A DNA stretch of 64,000 bases from Mycobacterium sp. Z3061. GTDB lineage: Bacteria; Actinomycetota; Actinomycetes; Mycobacteriales; Mycobacteriaceae. Shown one piece after another: positions 17,691-26,213 of the stretch. A program made the position numbers and the translations under genes. A model generated the notes under the pieces. That model saw only the letters and a program-made list of their open reading frames with translations. It made no database searches and had not been told where the DNA came from. Position 1 is the first letter of the stretch; every line of letters starts with the position of its first letter. The DNA lies in the NCBI RefSeq assembly GCF_031583025.1, contig NZ_CP134062.1, positions 5,677,234-5,741,233 on the forward strand, read 5' to 3'.

Positions 17691-19181
17691 TTATAGCGGA
17701 GCGCCCGGCGTGCCGGGCGTGCCCGAGATCTGGCCCTTGGTGCCCCCGGAGCCGGGGATGAAGCCGTCGCCGCCGTCCCCGCCGTTGCCGTAGAGGGTGG
17801 CGTTGCCGCCCGCGCCGCCGCTGCCGTTGGTACCTGACACAGGAGTCGGGAGGCCGGTCCCCAGGCCAGGCGGGCCGCCGTAGCCGCCGGTGCCGCCTGC
17901 GCCGCCGTTACCGGTCAGCCCAGCGGCACCGCCGGAGCCACCGGATCCGCCCGCACCGCCATCGCCCGCGACATTGGACAGCGCGGCAACGCCCATGTTC
18001 CCCCCACGCCCGCCGTCGCCGCCGAGCCCGCCGGCACCGCCGTCGCCGAGGAAGAACCCACCGCGACCGCCCACACCACCGAAGCCGCCCGCTCCACCGT
18101 CGCCGCCGTCGTAGTAACGGGCGCTCCCACCGAAACCACCACGGCCACCGTCACCGCCTGCGCCACCCCTGCCGAACAGCCCGGAGTCACCGCCGGCGCC
18201 GGCGGTCAGACCGGCCGAGCCGCCGTTGGCACCCTTGAAGACCTGCGGCCCGCCGCCGACCATTCCGCCCCCGTCCCCACTGTCGCCGCCGTTGCCCCCA
18301 TTGCCGGACAGCCAACCGGCGTGGCCGCCGTTACCGCCCAGGCCGCCGCCGCCACTGATGCCGACAGCGGCATCCGGTGCGGCGGTCGTCGTGCCGGTCG
18401 CCTGTCCCCCGCCGCCGCCCGCCGCGCCGTTGCCGCCATCGCCTAACAGCAGGCCGCCTCGGCCGCCGACCCCGCCATTGCCGCCCGCGCCGCCATTGGC
18501 GCCCGGTCCGCCGGGACCACCGGCAAGCGCACCCGCATTTCCGCCGACGCCGCCGATACCCCCCGCCCCGCCGTTGCCCCAGATCCAACCGCCGGCCCCT
18601 CCAGCGCCGCCACTGCCGCCGGCCAGACCCGCCGCACCCGCGGCACCGTTCGCACCTGCCCCGCCGGCGCCACCGGCGCCGCCATGGCCGAACAACCCGG
18701 CCGACCCGCCGCTACCGCCGTTCTGGCCAGCGGCACCCGCGGCCCCATTGCCGCCGTTGCCCCACAGCAGGCCACCGTCCTGTCCGTTGGCACCCGCAGT
18801 CGCGCCATCCATGCCATCGCCGATCAGTGGACGGTTCAGCAGCGCCTGCGTGGGTGCGTTGATCGCGCCGAGAGCTTGCTCGGCAACCGTCTGCAGCGCA
18901 TTGGTCGCCTCGGCGCTCGCGTACTGCGCGGCGCCTCCGCTCATCAGCGCGACGAACTGCTCATGGAACTGCGCGGCTTGGGCACTCAGCGCCTGATACG
19001 CCTGCGCGTGACCGGCGAACAGCGCGGCGATCATGGCCGACACCTCGTCGCCACCGGCCGCGACGACCGCCGACGTCGGAAACGCGGCTGTCAGATTGGC
19101 TTGGCTGATCGTGGACCCGAGACTGGCCAGATCCGACGCGGCGGCAGTCACAAACTCCGGCGATGCGATCACAAAAGACAC
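17691..19181 (-). CDS. PE_PGRS protein
   Basis: Protein of 496 residues with an intact frame. The PE domain ([20 protein letters not shown] to about residue 95) is followed by [22 protein letters not shown] and about 370 residues of Gly-Ala-Asn-rich PGRS. The start is GTG with AGGGGGGTC upstream. The frame ends only 24 bases before the glycosylase start on the same strand. PE_PGRS proteins are ESX-exported; the specific role is unknown. Gly/Asn-rich repeats such as LLWGNGGNG and LFGHGGAGG recur without exact tandem units. Confidence 0.93.
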   Translation of the reverse strand: MSFVIASPEFVTAAASDLASLGSTISQANLTAAFPTSAVVAAGGDEVSAMIAALFAGHAQAYQALSAQAAQFHEQFVALMSGGAAQYASAEATNALQTVAEQALGAINAPTQALLNRPLIGDGMDGATAGANGQDGGLLWGNGGNGAAGAAGQNGGSGGSAGLFGHGGAGGAGGAGANGAAGAAGLAGGSGGAGGAGGWIWGNGGAGGIGGVGGNAGALAGGPGGPGANGGAGGNGGVGGRGGLLLGDGGNGAAGGGGGQATGTTTAAPDAAVGISGGGGLGGNGGHAGWLSGNGGNGGDSGDGGGMVGGGPQVFKGANGGSAGLTAGAGGDSGLFGRGGAGGDGGRGGFGGSARYYDGGDGGAGGFGGVGGRGGFFLGDGGAGGLGGDGGRGGNMGVAALSNVAGDGGAGGSGGSGGAAGLTGNGGAGGTGGYGGPPGLGTGLPTPVSGTNGSGGAGGNATLYGNGGDGGDGFIPGSGGTKGQISGTPGTPGAPL

Positions 19182-19348
19182 TGCCTGACCCCCCTAGGCT
19201 GGCCGCGCCTCCCCCGGGCGGTACGGCCATGCTACTGCGATCAAGATCACATTTTGCCGTTTTGGGGCCGACTCCACTTGGGAGCGAATCAAATCCACCG
19301 ACGGCTAAGGAGACCGCGCCGTGGAATGAGGTTCAGCTAAACCAGAGA

Positions 19349-20221
19349 TCAAGCCTGCGCGGCTACACCCGGCTCGCCGAGGACGCCGGAACCACCGGCT
19401 GCGCTGTGTCCGAACAATCCGGCACCGCGACCCTCGGGCGCGAAGAAACTGTCTCCGCCGCGGAGTGTGTGACCGGCGAGGGCAGCCCCTTCGCCGTGGA
19501 GCCAGCCACCGCGGTCGCCCTCCACCACACCACCGGGTTCGGCGTGCGGCACGTGGGCAGTGCCGGCCGGGTGCGCTTCGTTAGCGCCCTTGGCAGGCTG
19601 CGCGGCGGATGATCCATTCGCGGCGACGGCCAGCGGGGCGCCGCCGAAGAAGCCCGGGGCGAATGCTTGCGCCGCGCCCGCCTCCGCGGCCGACGCGTCG
19701 ACAGCGGGCGCACCGGCGCACAACGCGCCCACACCGCCACCACCGCCACTGCCGAATAGCCCTGCCGAACCGCCGGCCGGTGCCAGAGCGGTAGCCGCGC
19801 GCGTGCCGAACAGCGACGCACCGCCGCGGGCCGCGCCCACAGCGGCACCGACTCGGCCGACGTTCATCGACTGTGCGGCGGCGGCCGTGGCCACAGCCGC
19901 TTCGGTCGAGGGGGCCGCGCCCTGCTGCATCGGCATCGCGTTGGCCGCTTCGGCACCTGCATACAGATTGGCGCCCGCGCTCATCAGTTGCACGAACTGG
20001 TCGTGGAACAGAGCCGCCTGTGCGCTGAGCTGCTGGTAGGCCTGGGCGTGCGCGCCGAACAGTGCTGCGATCACGGCCGAGACGTCGTCAGCTCCGGCTG
20101 CCATCACCGAAGATGTGGGTGCTGCCGCCGCCGCGCTGGCCGCGTTGATCGTGGAACCGATGCTCGCCAAATCCGAGGCCGCTGCGGCAACCCACTCTGG
20201 ACTGGCGAACACATACGACAT
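19349..20221 (-). CDS. PE family protein with Ala/Gly-rich non-PGRS tail
   Basis: Protein of 290 residues from ATG 20221 ([20 protein letters not shown]), with AAAGGTTG upstream. Residues 1-95 are a PE domain. The tail is rich in Ala and Gly but lacks the regular GGA/GGN triplets of PGRS; it has SLFGTRA and GLFGSGGGGG stretches and a His-rich segment HVPHAEPGG. It may be a decayed or diverging relative of PE_PGRS proteins. Export by ESX-5 is expected for the family. A palindrome lies 33-47 bases upstream of the start. Confidence 0.88.
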   Translation of the reverse strand: MSYVFASPEWVAAAASDLASIGSTINAASAAAAAPTSSVMAAGADDVSAVIAALFGAHAQAYQQLSAQAALFHDQFVQLMSAGANLYAGAEAANAMPMQQGAAPSTEAAVATAAAAQSMNVGRVGAAVGAARGGASLFGTRAATALAPAGGSAGLFGSGGGGGVGALCAGAPAVDASAAEAGAAQAFAPGFFGGAPLAVAANGSSAAQPAKGANEAHPAGTAHVPHAEPGGVVEGDRGGWLHGEGAALAGHTLRGGDSFFAPEGRGAGLFGHSAAGGSGVLGEPGVAAQA

Positions 20222-20253
20222 TCGGCAACCTTTCCCGACCGGTGCTGTGATTA

Positions 20254-20268
20254 CTAACACGTGTTTAG
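20254..20268. promoter_or_regulatory. Palindromic operator-like site
   Basis: CTAACACGTGTTTAG contains the perfect 10-base palindrome AACACGTGTT and is nearly symmetrical over 15 bases. It lies just upstream of the PE gene start at 20221, in a short AT-rich patch, as expected for a TetR-type operator. The spacing does not fit KstR. Confidence 0.4.
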
Positions 20269-20344
20269 CACGTGAGATGGAATCGTAGCGCGAGAATAGG
20301 TGCCCCAAGCGCACCTCTTTTGCCGACGTACCCCTCAGCCGCCC

Positions 20345-22039
20345 TCAGAGGGTCACGCCGGGGACGCCGGGCTGACCCAGAAGCCCGCCGTCGCCGCCCG
20401 GCCCGGGGTCGCCCGGACCGTGGGTGTTACCGCCGTTGCCCCCGTTGCCGATGAAGGTGGCGCTCCCGCCTCCGCCGCCGTCACCACCGAAGGCGCCGTT
20501 CAGACCCCCGTCACCGCCATTTCCGCCGTTGCCGAACAGCAAACCGCCGTTGCCGCCGAAACCGCCCATACCGCCCGCCTGGCCCTTGTCCGGGTCCGGG
20601 CTGACGGCGGCGTTTCCCGCCAGGCCGCCGTTGCCGCCATTGCCGATCAGTTTGGCGTCAGCCCCTTGACCCGCATTGCCGCCCTGACCTGCGTAGCCGT
20701 AGCCGACGTGCGGACTGGGTTGGGCAATGTTTCCGTGGCCCGCGACTCCGCCGTTACCGCCGTTGCCGCCCCCGCCGCCATTACCGAAGATCCCCGACTC
20801 GCCACCGGCGCCGCCCCAGCCGCCGGCTCCGCCGTTGCCGGAAGTGTTCAGGATGAACGCGTCGCCCATGTTGCCGCCGGTTCCGCCGTTGCCGGCGTTG
20901 CCCCCGACCCCACCATCGCCCCAGATCAGGCCGCCGGTCCCGCCTTGGCCGCCCCAGCCGCCGCCGCCCCCGTCACCGCCGCTGTTGGAACCGGACAAGC
21001 CGTTGGCGCCCGTGCCGCCGTGACCACCCGCCCCGCCGTGGCCGAAGAACCCGGCATTGCCGCCCGTCCCGCCGGTGCCGGACGACCCGCCGTCGGCGCC
21101 ACCGTATGCGGGCTGGTTGATGTAGCCGCCACCGTCGCCGCTGTTGCCGCCGGCACCGCCGTTGCCGTACAGCCACCCGCCCTGGCCGCCGTCGCCGCCG
21201 TTGCCGCCGAACCCACCGACACCTTGCGTCTGGAATCCCGGATTGACGCCGATGCTGCTGGTGCCCAGTCCCCCGGCACCGCCGGCCCCGCCGGTCCCAC
21301 CGTCGCCGAACAGCAACCCGCCGCGGCCGCCAAAGCCCCCGTTGCCGCCGGCGCCGCCGTTCTGACCCACGGCCTGGGCGCCGAACGGGATCGTCGCGCT
21401 GCCACCCAGGCCACCCGCCGCGCCGTTTCCGCCGGTGCCCCAGATCCAGCCGCCGGTGCCGCCGTTACCGCCGTTACCGGCATTGCCACCGGCCAGGCCG
21501 GAACCCGCTGGGGTGATGCCCGCCCCGCCGGCGCCGCCGTTGCCCCCGTTGCCGAAGAAAGCCGCAGATCCGCCGTTGCCACCGTTCTGGCCAGCCGCGC
21601 CGGGTGCTCCATTGCCGCCGTTGCCGAACAGCCAGCCCCCGTCACCTCCGTTACCGCCGGGCGTGGTGGCGTCGGCGCCGTTGCCGATCAGCGGGCGTCC
21701 GGTGAGCGCAACGAACGGATCGGTCGTCGCAGCAGCAAGTGCCTGCAGCGGCGACGTGTTGAGAGCCTCGGCAGCGGCGTATTGGCTTGCGCCCGCGCTC
21801 ATCAGCGCGACGAACTGCTGGTGAAACGCCGCTGCCTGGGCGCTGACGAGTTGATAGGCCTGGGCGTGCGAACCGAACAGCGTGGCTATCGCCGCCGAGA
21901 TCTCGTCGGCGCCGGCGGCCAGGATCGCAGAAGTAGGCAACGCCGCCGCCGCGTTCGCCGAGCCGATCGCCGACCCGATGCCCGACAGATCGTCAGCCGC
22001 GGCCAGCACGTATTCGGGAGTTGCGAACACCCATGACAT
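20345..22039 (-). CDS. PE_PGRS protein
   Basis: Protein of 564 residues from ATG 22039 (MSWVFATPEYVLAAADDLSG); an ATG 15 bases upstream is also possible and neither has a strong ribosome site. PE domain to about residue 95, then [20 protein letters not shown] and a long PGRS with many aromatic insertions (GGWLFGNGG, GGWIWGTGG, GGLIWGDGG). The frame is intact. It lies downstream of cobF on the same strand. This is the third of three PE genes in a row. Confidence 0.92.
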   Translation of the reverse strand: MSWVFATPEYVLAAADDLSGIGSAIGSANAAAALPTSAILAAGADEISAAIATLFGSHAQAYQLVSAQAAAFHQQFVALMSAGASQYAAAEALNTSPLQALAAATTDPFVALTGRPLIGNGADATTPGGNGGDGGWLFGNGGNGAPGAAGQNGGNGGSAAFFGNGGNGGAGGAGITPAGSGLAGGNAGNGGNGGTGGWIWGTGGNGAAGGLGGSATIPFGAQAVGQNGGAGGNGGFGGRGGLLFGDGGTGGAGGAGGLGTSSIGVNPGFQTQGVGGFGGNGGDGGQGGWLYGNGGAGGNSGDGGGYINQPAYGGADGGSSGTGGTGGNAGFFGHGGAGGHGGTGANGLSGSNSGGDGGGGGWGGQGGTGGLIWGDGGVGGNAGNGGTGGNMGDAFILNTSGNGGAGGWGGAGGESGIFGNGGGGGNGGNGGVAGHGNIAQPSPHVGYGYAGQGGNAGQGADAKLIGNGGNGGLAGNAAVSPDPDKGQAGGMGGFGGNGGLLFGNGGNGGDGGLNGAFGGDGGGGGSATFIGNGGNGGNTHGPGDPGPGGDGGLLGQPGVPGVTL

Positions 22040-22127
22040 CGTCACGGAGCACATGTTCGCAGACTGTTGGATGGATGTGCAATAAGGCGCTAGAACACCA
22101 AAACTCCTGATGAAAGTGGGTTTTTGA

Positions 22128-22871
22128 TCAGTCCGCCGGCCACAGCAGGTAGGTGTCCATGATCCAGCCGTGCCGTGCGCGGGCCTGCGCGCGCAGCGTC
22201 ACGATCTCGGCGGCCACCGCCCCGACCGTCCCGGAGATCAGCAACTCGTCGGCAGTGCCGAGGTAGGCGCCCCACCAGATCCGGGTGCCGGGCGGACACG
22301 TCTGGAACGAACAGTCCGCGTCGAGCATCACCACGGCCGCGCCGGACAGTCCGCCGGCGCGCAGCTGACGGCCGGTGGTGATCAGGACCGGCGCACCTAT
22401 GTCGTTGAGCGGAATGCGGTGCCTGGCGGTCAATGCCTGTATCGCGGTGATGCCCGGGATCACGTCGAAGGTGAAATCCACCTCGGCGGCCACCGCCTCC
22501 AGGATGCGCAGCGTGCTGTCGTACAGCGACGGATCACCCCAGGCCAGAAACGCGCCCACGCCGTCGGGCGGCAGTTCCGCGGTGATCGCGTCCGCCCAGA
22601 CCCGGGCCCGCGCGGCGTGCCAGTCGGACACCGCCTGTCGGTAGTCACCACCGGCGGCCCGCTGTGGGTCCTCCAGTTCGACGAACCGGTAACCCGGCTC
22701 GCGGATGAACCGCGCGCAGATCTGCCGGCGCAACGCCACCAGATCGCTCTTCGCCTCCCCCTTGTCCATCGCGAAGAACACCTGCGTGTCGTTCAGCGCG
22801 TCGATCGCCTGGACGGTCACATAGTCGGGGCCGCCGGCGCCGACGCCGATGACGTGGATGTGACGGGTCAT
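22128..22871 (-). CDS. cobF: Precorrin-6A synthase (deacetylating)
   Basis: Protein of 247 residues. The tetrapyrrole methylase fold is shown by HVIGVGAGGPDYVTVQAI at the N terminus, FLAWGDPSLYDSTLRIL, and VIPGITAIQALTARHRIPL (SAM and substrate loops), with TTGRQL in the C-terminal half. CobF methylates C1 of precorrin-5 with loss of acetate in aerobic cobalamin synthesis. The ATG at 22871 was preferred over an in-frame TTG at 22880. From memory, cobF is absent from the M. tuberculosis complex at the equivalent site between Rv0943c and Rv0944, so its presence argues for an environmental species. Confidence 0.92.
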   Translation of the reverse strand: MTRHIHVIGVGAGGPDYVTVQAIDALNDTQVFFAMDKGEAKSDLVALRRQICARFIREPGYRFVELEDPQRAAGGDYRQAVSDWHAARARVWADAITAELPPDGVGAFLAWGDPSLYDSTLRILEAVAAEVDFTFDVIPGITAIQALTARHRIPLNDIGAPVLITTGRQLRAGGLSGAAVVMLDADCSFQTCPPGTRIWWGAYLGTADELLISGTVGAVAAEIVTLRAQARARHGWIMDTYLLWPAD

Positions 22872-22937
22872 GTCGCTCAAGCTAATTCAGAAAGTGGCAT
22901 TTCTACCCAGAACCGCCGGTACCCGGTACCAAGGGTA

Positions 22938-22966
22938 TTGACTAGCCGGTGTGATCTGCCTAACGT
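22938..22966 (+). promoter_or_regulatory. Sigma-A-like promoter for the diiron oxygenase gene
   Basis: TTGACT and TAACGT are separated by exactly 17 bases, a good match to the housekeeping promoter consensus. The -10 lies about 31 bases before the ATG at 22998. A GGTACCCGGTACC direct repeat/palindrome lies just upstream. Confidence 0.6.
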
Positions 22967-22997
22967 TGGAGCTACGCGATCGAAGGGACGGTCAACG

Positions 22998-23903
22998 ATG
23001 ACCACTGCGGTGCGCCCGGGCGGGCCCAGTCGTGAAGAATTCTCCGAGCGTCTGCTCAAGGGCTCGGTCAAGAAGTCCTATGAACCTGTCGTGGACATCG
23101 ACTGGGACGCCCCGCTGGACCCGGACAAGTTCTTCCTGCCGCCGCGGCTGGTGTCCCTGTACGGCACTCCGATGTGGGACGAAATGACCCGCGAGCAGCA
23201 GATCGAGCTGTCCCGCCAGGAACTGGTCAACACGCTCTCGGCGGGAATCTGGTTCGAGAACATGCTCAATCAGTCGCTGTTGCGGACCATACTGCACGAG
23301 GATCCCACCAGCCGGTCGACGCACTACAAGCTGACCGAACTGGGTGACGAAACCCGGCACATGGTCATGTTCGGCAAAGCGATCGAGCGGATCGGCGCGA
23401 AACCTGTACAGCCCAAGCGTTTTCACCGCTACGTCATCAACGCGCTGCCGCTGGCGTTCCAGCGCGGTTCGATGCTGTGGGTGGCCGCGCTGATCGGTGA
23501 GGAGATCTTCGACTCGCTGCAACGGCAGATGATGGATGACCCGGAGCTGCAGCCGATCATCCAGCGGCTCATGCGAATTCACGTCACCGAAGAAGCCCGC
23601 CACATCCAGTTCGCCCGGGACGGCGCGCGCAAGCGGGTGGCCGAAATGCCGCGCGTCAATCGCTGGTTCATGGCCAATATCAACGGCGTCGGCGGGTACT
23701 TCTTCAACTATCTGTTCAGCAACCCGGTGCCTTATGCGCGCACCGGACTGGACCCGATCCGGGCCCGGCGCGCCGCTCGCACCAGCGAGCACCGCCGTGA
23801 GATCCAGGTCGCCGGATTTGCGCCCCTGGCAGCGTTTTTGACCGAGGTGGGGCTGATGGGACGGATTGCCCGCCGGGGCTGGAAGCGCAGCAGGTTTCTG
23901 TGA
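22998..23903 (+). CDS. AurF-like diiron oxygenase
   Basis: Protein of 301 residues starting MTTAVRPGGPSREEFSER, with GAAGGGACGG upstream. It is mostly helical and carries carboxylate-His iron motifs DETRHMVMFG and EEARHIQFARDG plus a GEEIFD helix, as in the AurF / p-aminobenzoate N-oxygenase family (PF11583). Such enzymes use two irons and oxygen to oxidise amines or alkyl groups; the substrate here is unknown. Its stop overlaps the GTG start of the next gene (GTGA), so translation of the two is coupled, suggesting they act in one reaction. Confidence 0.85.
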   Translation: MTTAVRPGGPSREEFSERLLKGSVKKSYEPVVDIDWDAPLDPDKFFLPPRLVSLYGTPMWDEMTREQQIELSRQELVNTLSAGIWFENMLNQSLLRTILHEDPTSRSTHYKLTELGDETRHMVMFGKAIERIGAKPVQPKRFHRYVINALPLAFQRGSMLWVAALIGEEIFDSLQRQMMDDPELQPIIQRLMRIHVTEEARHIQFARDGARKRVAEMPRVNRWFMANINGVGGYFFNYLFSNPVPYARTGLDPIRARRAARTSEHRREIQVAGFAPLAAFLTEVGLMGRIARRGWKRSRFL

Positions 23904-25063
23904 GCACGCCACATGCGGTGGTGATCGTTGGCGCGGGAACCTACGGCCGCAGCGTGCAGGACGCCCTGCAGGCGTCCGGTGTCCACGGCATCGAGGTGCG
24001 CGACGAGGTACATCGTGCGGCGTTCGACGATGACACCGACAGCTGGGTGCTGCACACCGACAACGACGTCGTCCGGGCGCGGGTGGTGGTGGCCGCGGCG
24101 CCGGCGCCCGTCGTCACCTGGACTCCAGAACTGAAGGGAAGCTCGGCTTTTCGCGGTGAGTCGTTTCACGCGGGCCAGTGGGACGAGAACTTCCATCCTG
24201 CCGGCAAACGAATCGCTGTGGTAGGGACCGACTCTTTCGCCGGCCACCACCTGAGCCGGCTTCGTGAATCAGCAAGAACGCTGACCGTTTTCCCGCTCGC
24301 ACCGCGGCGCGTGACCATCGAGATCCAGCGCTGGCCGACCCGCGCCAGGCGCCGGATACTGCGCCGAACACCCAGCGGACCGCGGGTCGCGCCGACGATC
24401 GAGGCCATCACGGCCACCGGCATCCGCACCGTCGACGGCACGGAGCACCCCGTCGACGCCATCATCTACGGCACCGGCTTCACGATTGAGAACGACCCGC
24501 CGCTCACCGGGACCGGTGGCCTGACTCTGCGCCAGGCCTGGACCGACGGCATGGAGCCGTTCTTCGGGGTAGCGGTCCGCGGGTTCCCCAACTATTTCTT
24601 CCTCGCGGGCCCGGATATCGGTGCCCAGGCCCGGTACATAGCGGAATGCGTGGCAATGATGCGCCGCAGCGGCAGCCGCCGCATCGAGGTGCGCCACAGC
24701 AGCCAGCAGGTGTACAACGAACGCGCCCAACTCGGGCCGGTTCCGCCGCCACCGGCGGAGTCGGCATTCGACCTGTCGTCCCACGCGCCGGATTACGAAG
24801 ACACCTACGACGGCGAAGCGACGCTGGAGATCGGCGGGACCCGCCATCCGGTGCGCGTGCGACTGGTCGGCCACCTGGACCCGCTCGACGGCAACTATCA
24901 CTGGCAAGGGACTGTTTTCGACGCGGCGGAACTCTCCCGGGAGCGGGTCGGAACGTTGTCGGTGGGCCGGCACAGCGCACCCGCCCGCATCGTCGAGCAG
25001 ACGCCGTGGGGGACCCATTCGGTTTCCGGCGTCGGGGCACCTCCCTACGCCCGCAACGGCTGA
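23900..25063 (+). CDS. Flavin monooxygenase-like protein with DUF4873 domain
   Basis: Protein of 387 residues, GTG start overlapping the previous stop by four bases. The N terminus VVIVGAGTYGRSVQ is an FAD-binding GxGxxG. The middle (FRGESFHAGQWDENF, RIAVVGTDSFAGHH, DAIIYGTGF) follows Baeyer-Villiger/flavin monooxygenases. However, the usual region between the first Rossmann strand and the VVVAAAP strand is much shortened and the second nucleotide motif reads GTDSFAG rather than GxGxxG. The C-terminal 100 residues (DYEDTYDGEATLEIGGT to the end) resemble DUF4873. It corresponds by position to Rv0943c. Activity may be altered or dependent on the coupled diiron protein. Confidence 0.75.
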   Translation: MSTPHAVVIVGAGTYGRSVQDALQASGVHGIEVRDEVHRAAFDDDTDSWVLHTDNDVVRARVVVAAAPAPVVTWTPELKGSSAFRGESFHAGQWDENFHPAGKRIAVVGTDSFAGHHLSRLRESARTLTVFPLAPRRVTIEIQRWPTRARRRILRRTPSGPRVAPTIEAITATGIRTVDGTEHPVDAIIYGTGFTIENDPPLTGTGGLTLRQAWTDGMEPFFGVAVRGFPNYFFLAGPDIGAQARYIAECVAMMRRSGSRRIEVRHSSQQVYNERAQLGPVPPPPAESAFDLSSHAPDYEDTYDGEATLEIGGTRHPVRVRLVGHLDPLDGNYHWQGTVFDAAELSRERVGTLSVGRHSAPARIVEQTPWGTHSVSGVGAPPYARNG

Positions 25064-25394
25064 CCACCGAAATTCCTGCGTCTGCACCACTCGTACTGCA
25101 CGTAGGCTGGGAATCTCGCCGATTGCAGGTTGACCGCGCGCACTGAATGGGTACTACCCCCTCGTGGTGCATGCCGCGGCAGGTGACCAAACGGCGAAAA
25201 ACGGCATGTGCGGCATTGTGATGGCCGGCGCATCGCGGCCGCCCGGTCCCCTCCCGGGCTTCGCCGGCAGCGCCGCACTTTCGCAAAACGGTGCGCTTGC
25301 CCGAAGATAGGTTCTCTTGGCGGCGTTTGACGACGGGGCAGAAGTTCGAGGAGCGGGACATGGAACCGGACGACACGATCGGACTGGCATCCCG
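25064..25394. other. Intergenic region, no convincing gene
   Basis: 331 bases. It includes TAGGTT at about 25307 that could serve as a -10 for the next gene. A reverse-strand frame of 77 codons (25045-25278), very Arg-rich, lies where M. tuberculosis has the small hypothetical Rv0942. I see no ribosome site or conserved motif in it and do not call it. Confidence 0.5.
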
Positions 25395-26159
25395 ATGAGC
25401 GCGGTCGCCAAGTCCTCCAACTCGCTGGCTATGGCATCGCGGACCGAAGATTCGGTGGTGGTGCTGACGGCTGAAGGCGTGATCGACGCCAAGAACTCCA
25501 CGGAGCTGCGCGACTGCATCACTAAAGCCACAATCGACGTGCCTGCCGCCGTCATCGTTGATGTCAGCGCACTTCAGGTGCCCGACGAAGCCGCGTGGTC
25601 GGCGTTCGTGAGCGCCCGGTGGCAGTTGGACACCCGGCCGGACGTGCCGATCCTCCTGGTTTCTTCCAACCGCGCGGCGCGTGACGCGATCACCCGCAGC
25701 GGCGTGGCCCGCTTCATGCCCGTCTACCCGACCGAGAAAGGGGCGATGAAGGGTGTCGCCAAGCTCGGCCGCCGCAAGCTGCAGCACGCGCAGGCCAAAC
25801 TGCCCGCCAACCTGACCAGTCTGCGTGAATCCCGCCAGCTGGTCCGGGAATGGCTGACCACTTGGTCCAAGCCCGGGCTGATCCCGGTCGCACTCGTGGT
25901 GGTCAACGTCTTCATCGAGAATGTTCTGGAGCACACCGGCAGCGACCCGGTGATGCGCATCGAATGCGAGGGTCAGACAGCGACCATCGCCGTATCGGAC
26001 ACCAGCGGCGCACCGGCACTGCGATTGACGTCGCCCTCCAAGGGCATCGACGTCTCGGGACTCGCCATCGTCGAGGCATTGTCGCGGGCCTGGGGCAGCA
26101 CCCCGACCTCGTCGGGCAAGACGGTGTGGGCGGTCATCGGGCCGGAGAACCAGCTGTAA
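25395..26159 (+). CDS. STAS plus HATPase regulator (Rv0941c type)
   Basis: Protein of 254 residues from ATG 25395; a longer frame upstream is compositionally unlike the rest. Residues about 15-115 form a STAS/anti-anti-sigma-like domain (VVLTAEGVIDAKNSTELRD, VIVDVSALQVPDEAAWSAFV). Residues about 145-250 form an RsbW-type ATPase with the N-box VVNVFIENVLEHTG and a GKTVWAVIG end. Proteins with both halves in one chain can combine antagonist and kinase functions in partner-switching control of sigma factors. No sigma factor gene is adjacent, so the target is unknown. Confidence 0.75.
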   Translation: MSAVAKSSNSLAMASRTEDSVVVLTAEGVIDAKNSTELRDCITKATIDVPAAVIVDVSALQVPDEAAWSAFVSARWQLDTRPDVPILLVSSNRAARDAITRSGVARFMPVYPTEKGAMKGVAKLGRRKLQHAQAKLPANLTSLRESRQLVREWLTTWSKPGLIPVALVVVNVFIENVLEHTGSDPVMRIECEGQTATIAVSDTSGAPALRLTSPSKGIDVSGLAIVEALSRAWGSTPTSSGKTVWAVIGPENQL

Positions 26160-26213
26160 CGACCCAGGTTCTAATGTCGGGGGACGCAACCCTTCGACGA
26201 AAGCAGACGTGAC

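Noticed and set aside
17700-22030. Repetitive GC-rich tracts that could be mistaken for CRISPR or tandem repeats
   Set aside because: They are PGRS coding repeats without fixed repeat-spacer length.
25045-25278. Reverse-strand 77-codon frame as an Rv0942 homologue
   Set aside because: Arg-rich composition, no ribosome site, overlap with the upstream gene end; only its position supports it.
26155-26185. Possible KstR-like site before the second LLM gene
   Set aside because: The AAC and GTT half sites are too far apart for the consensus.
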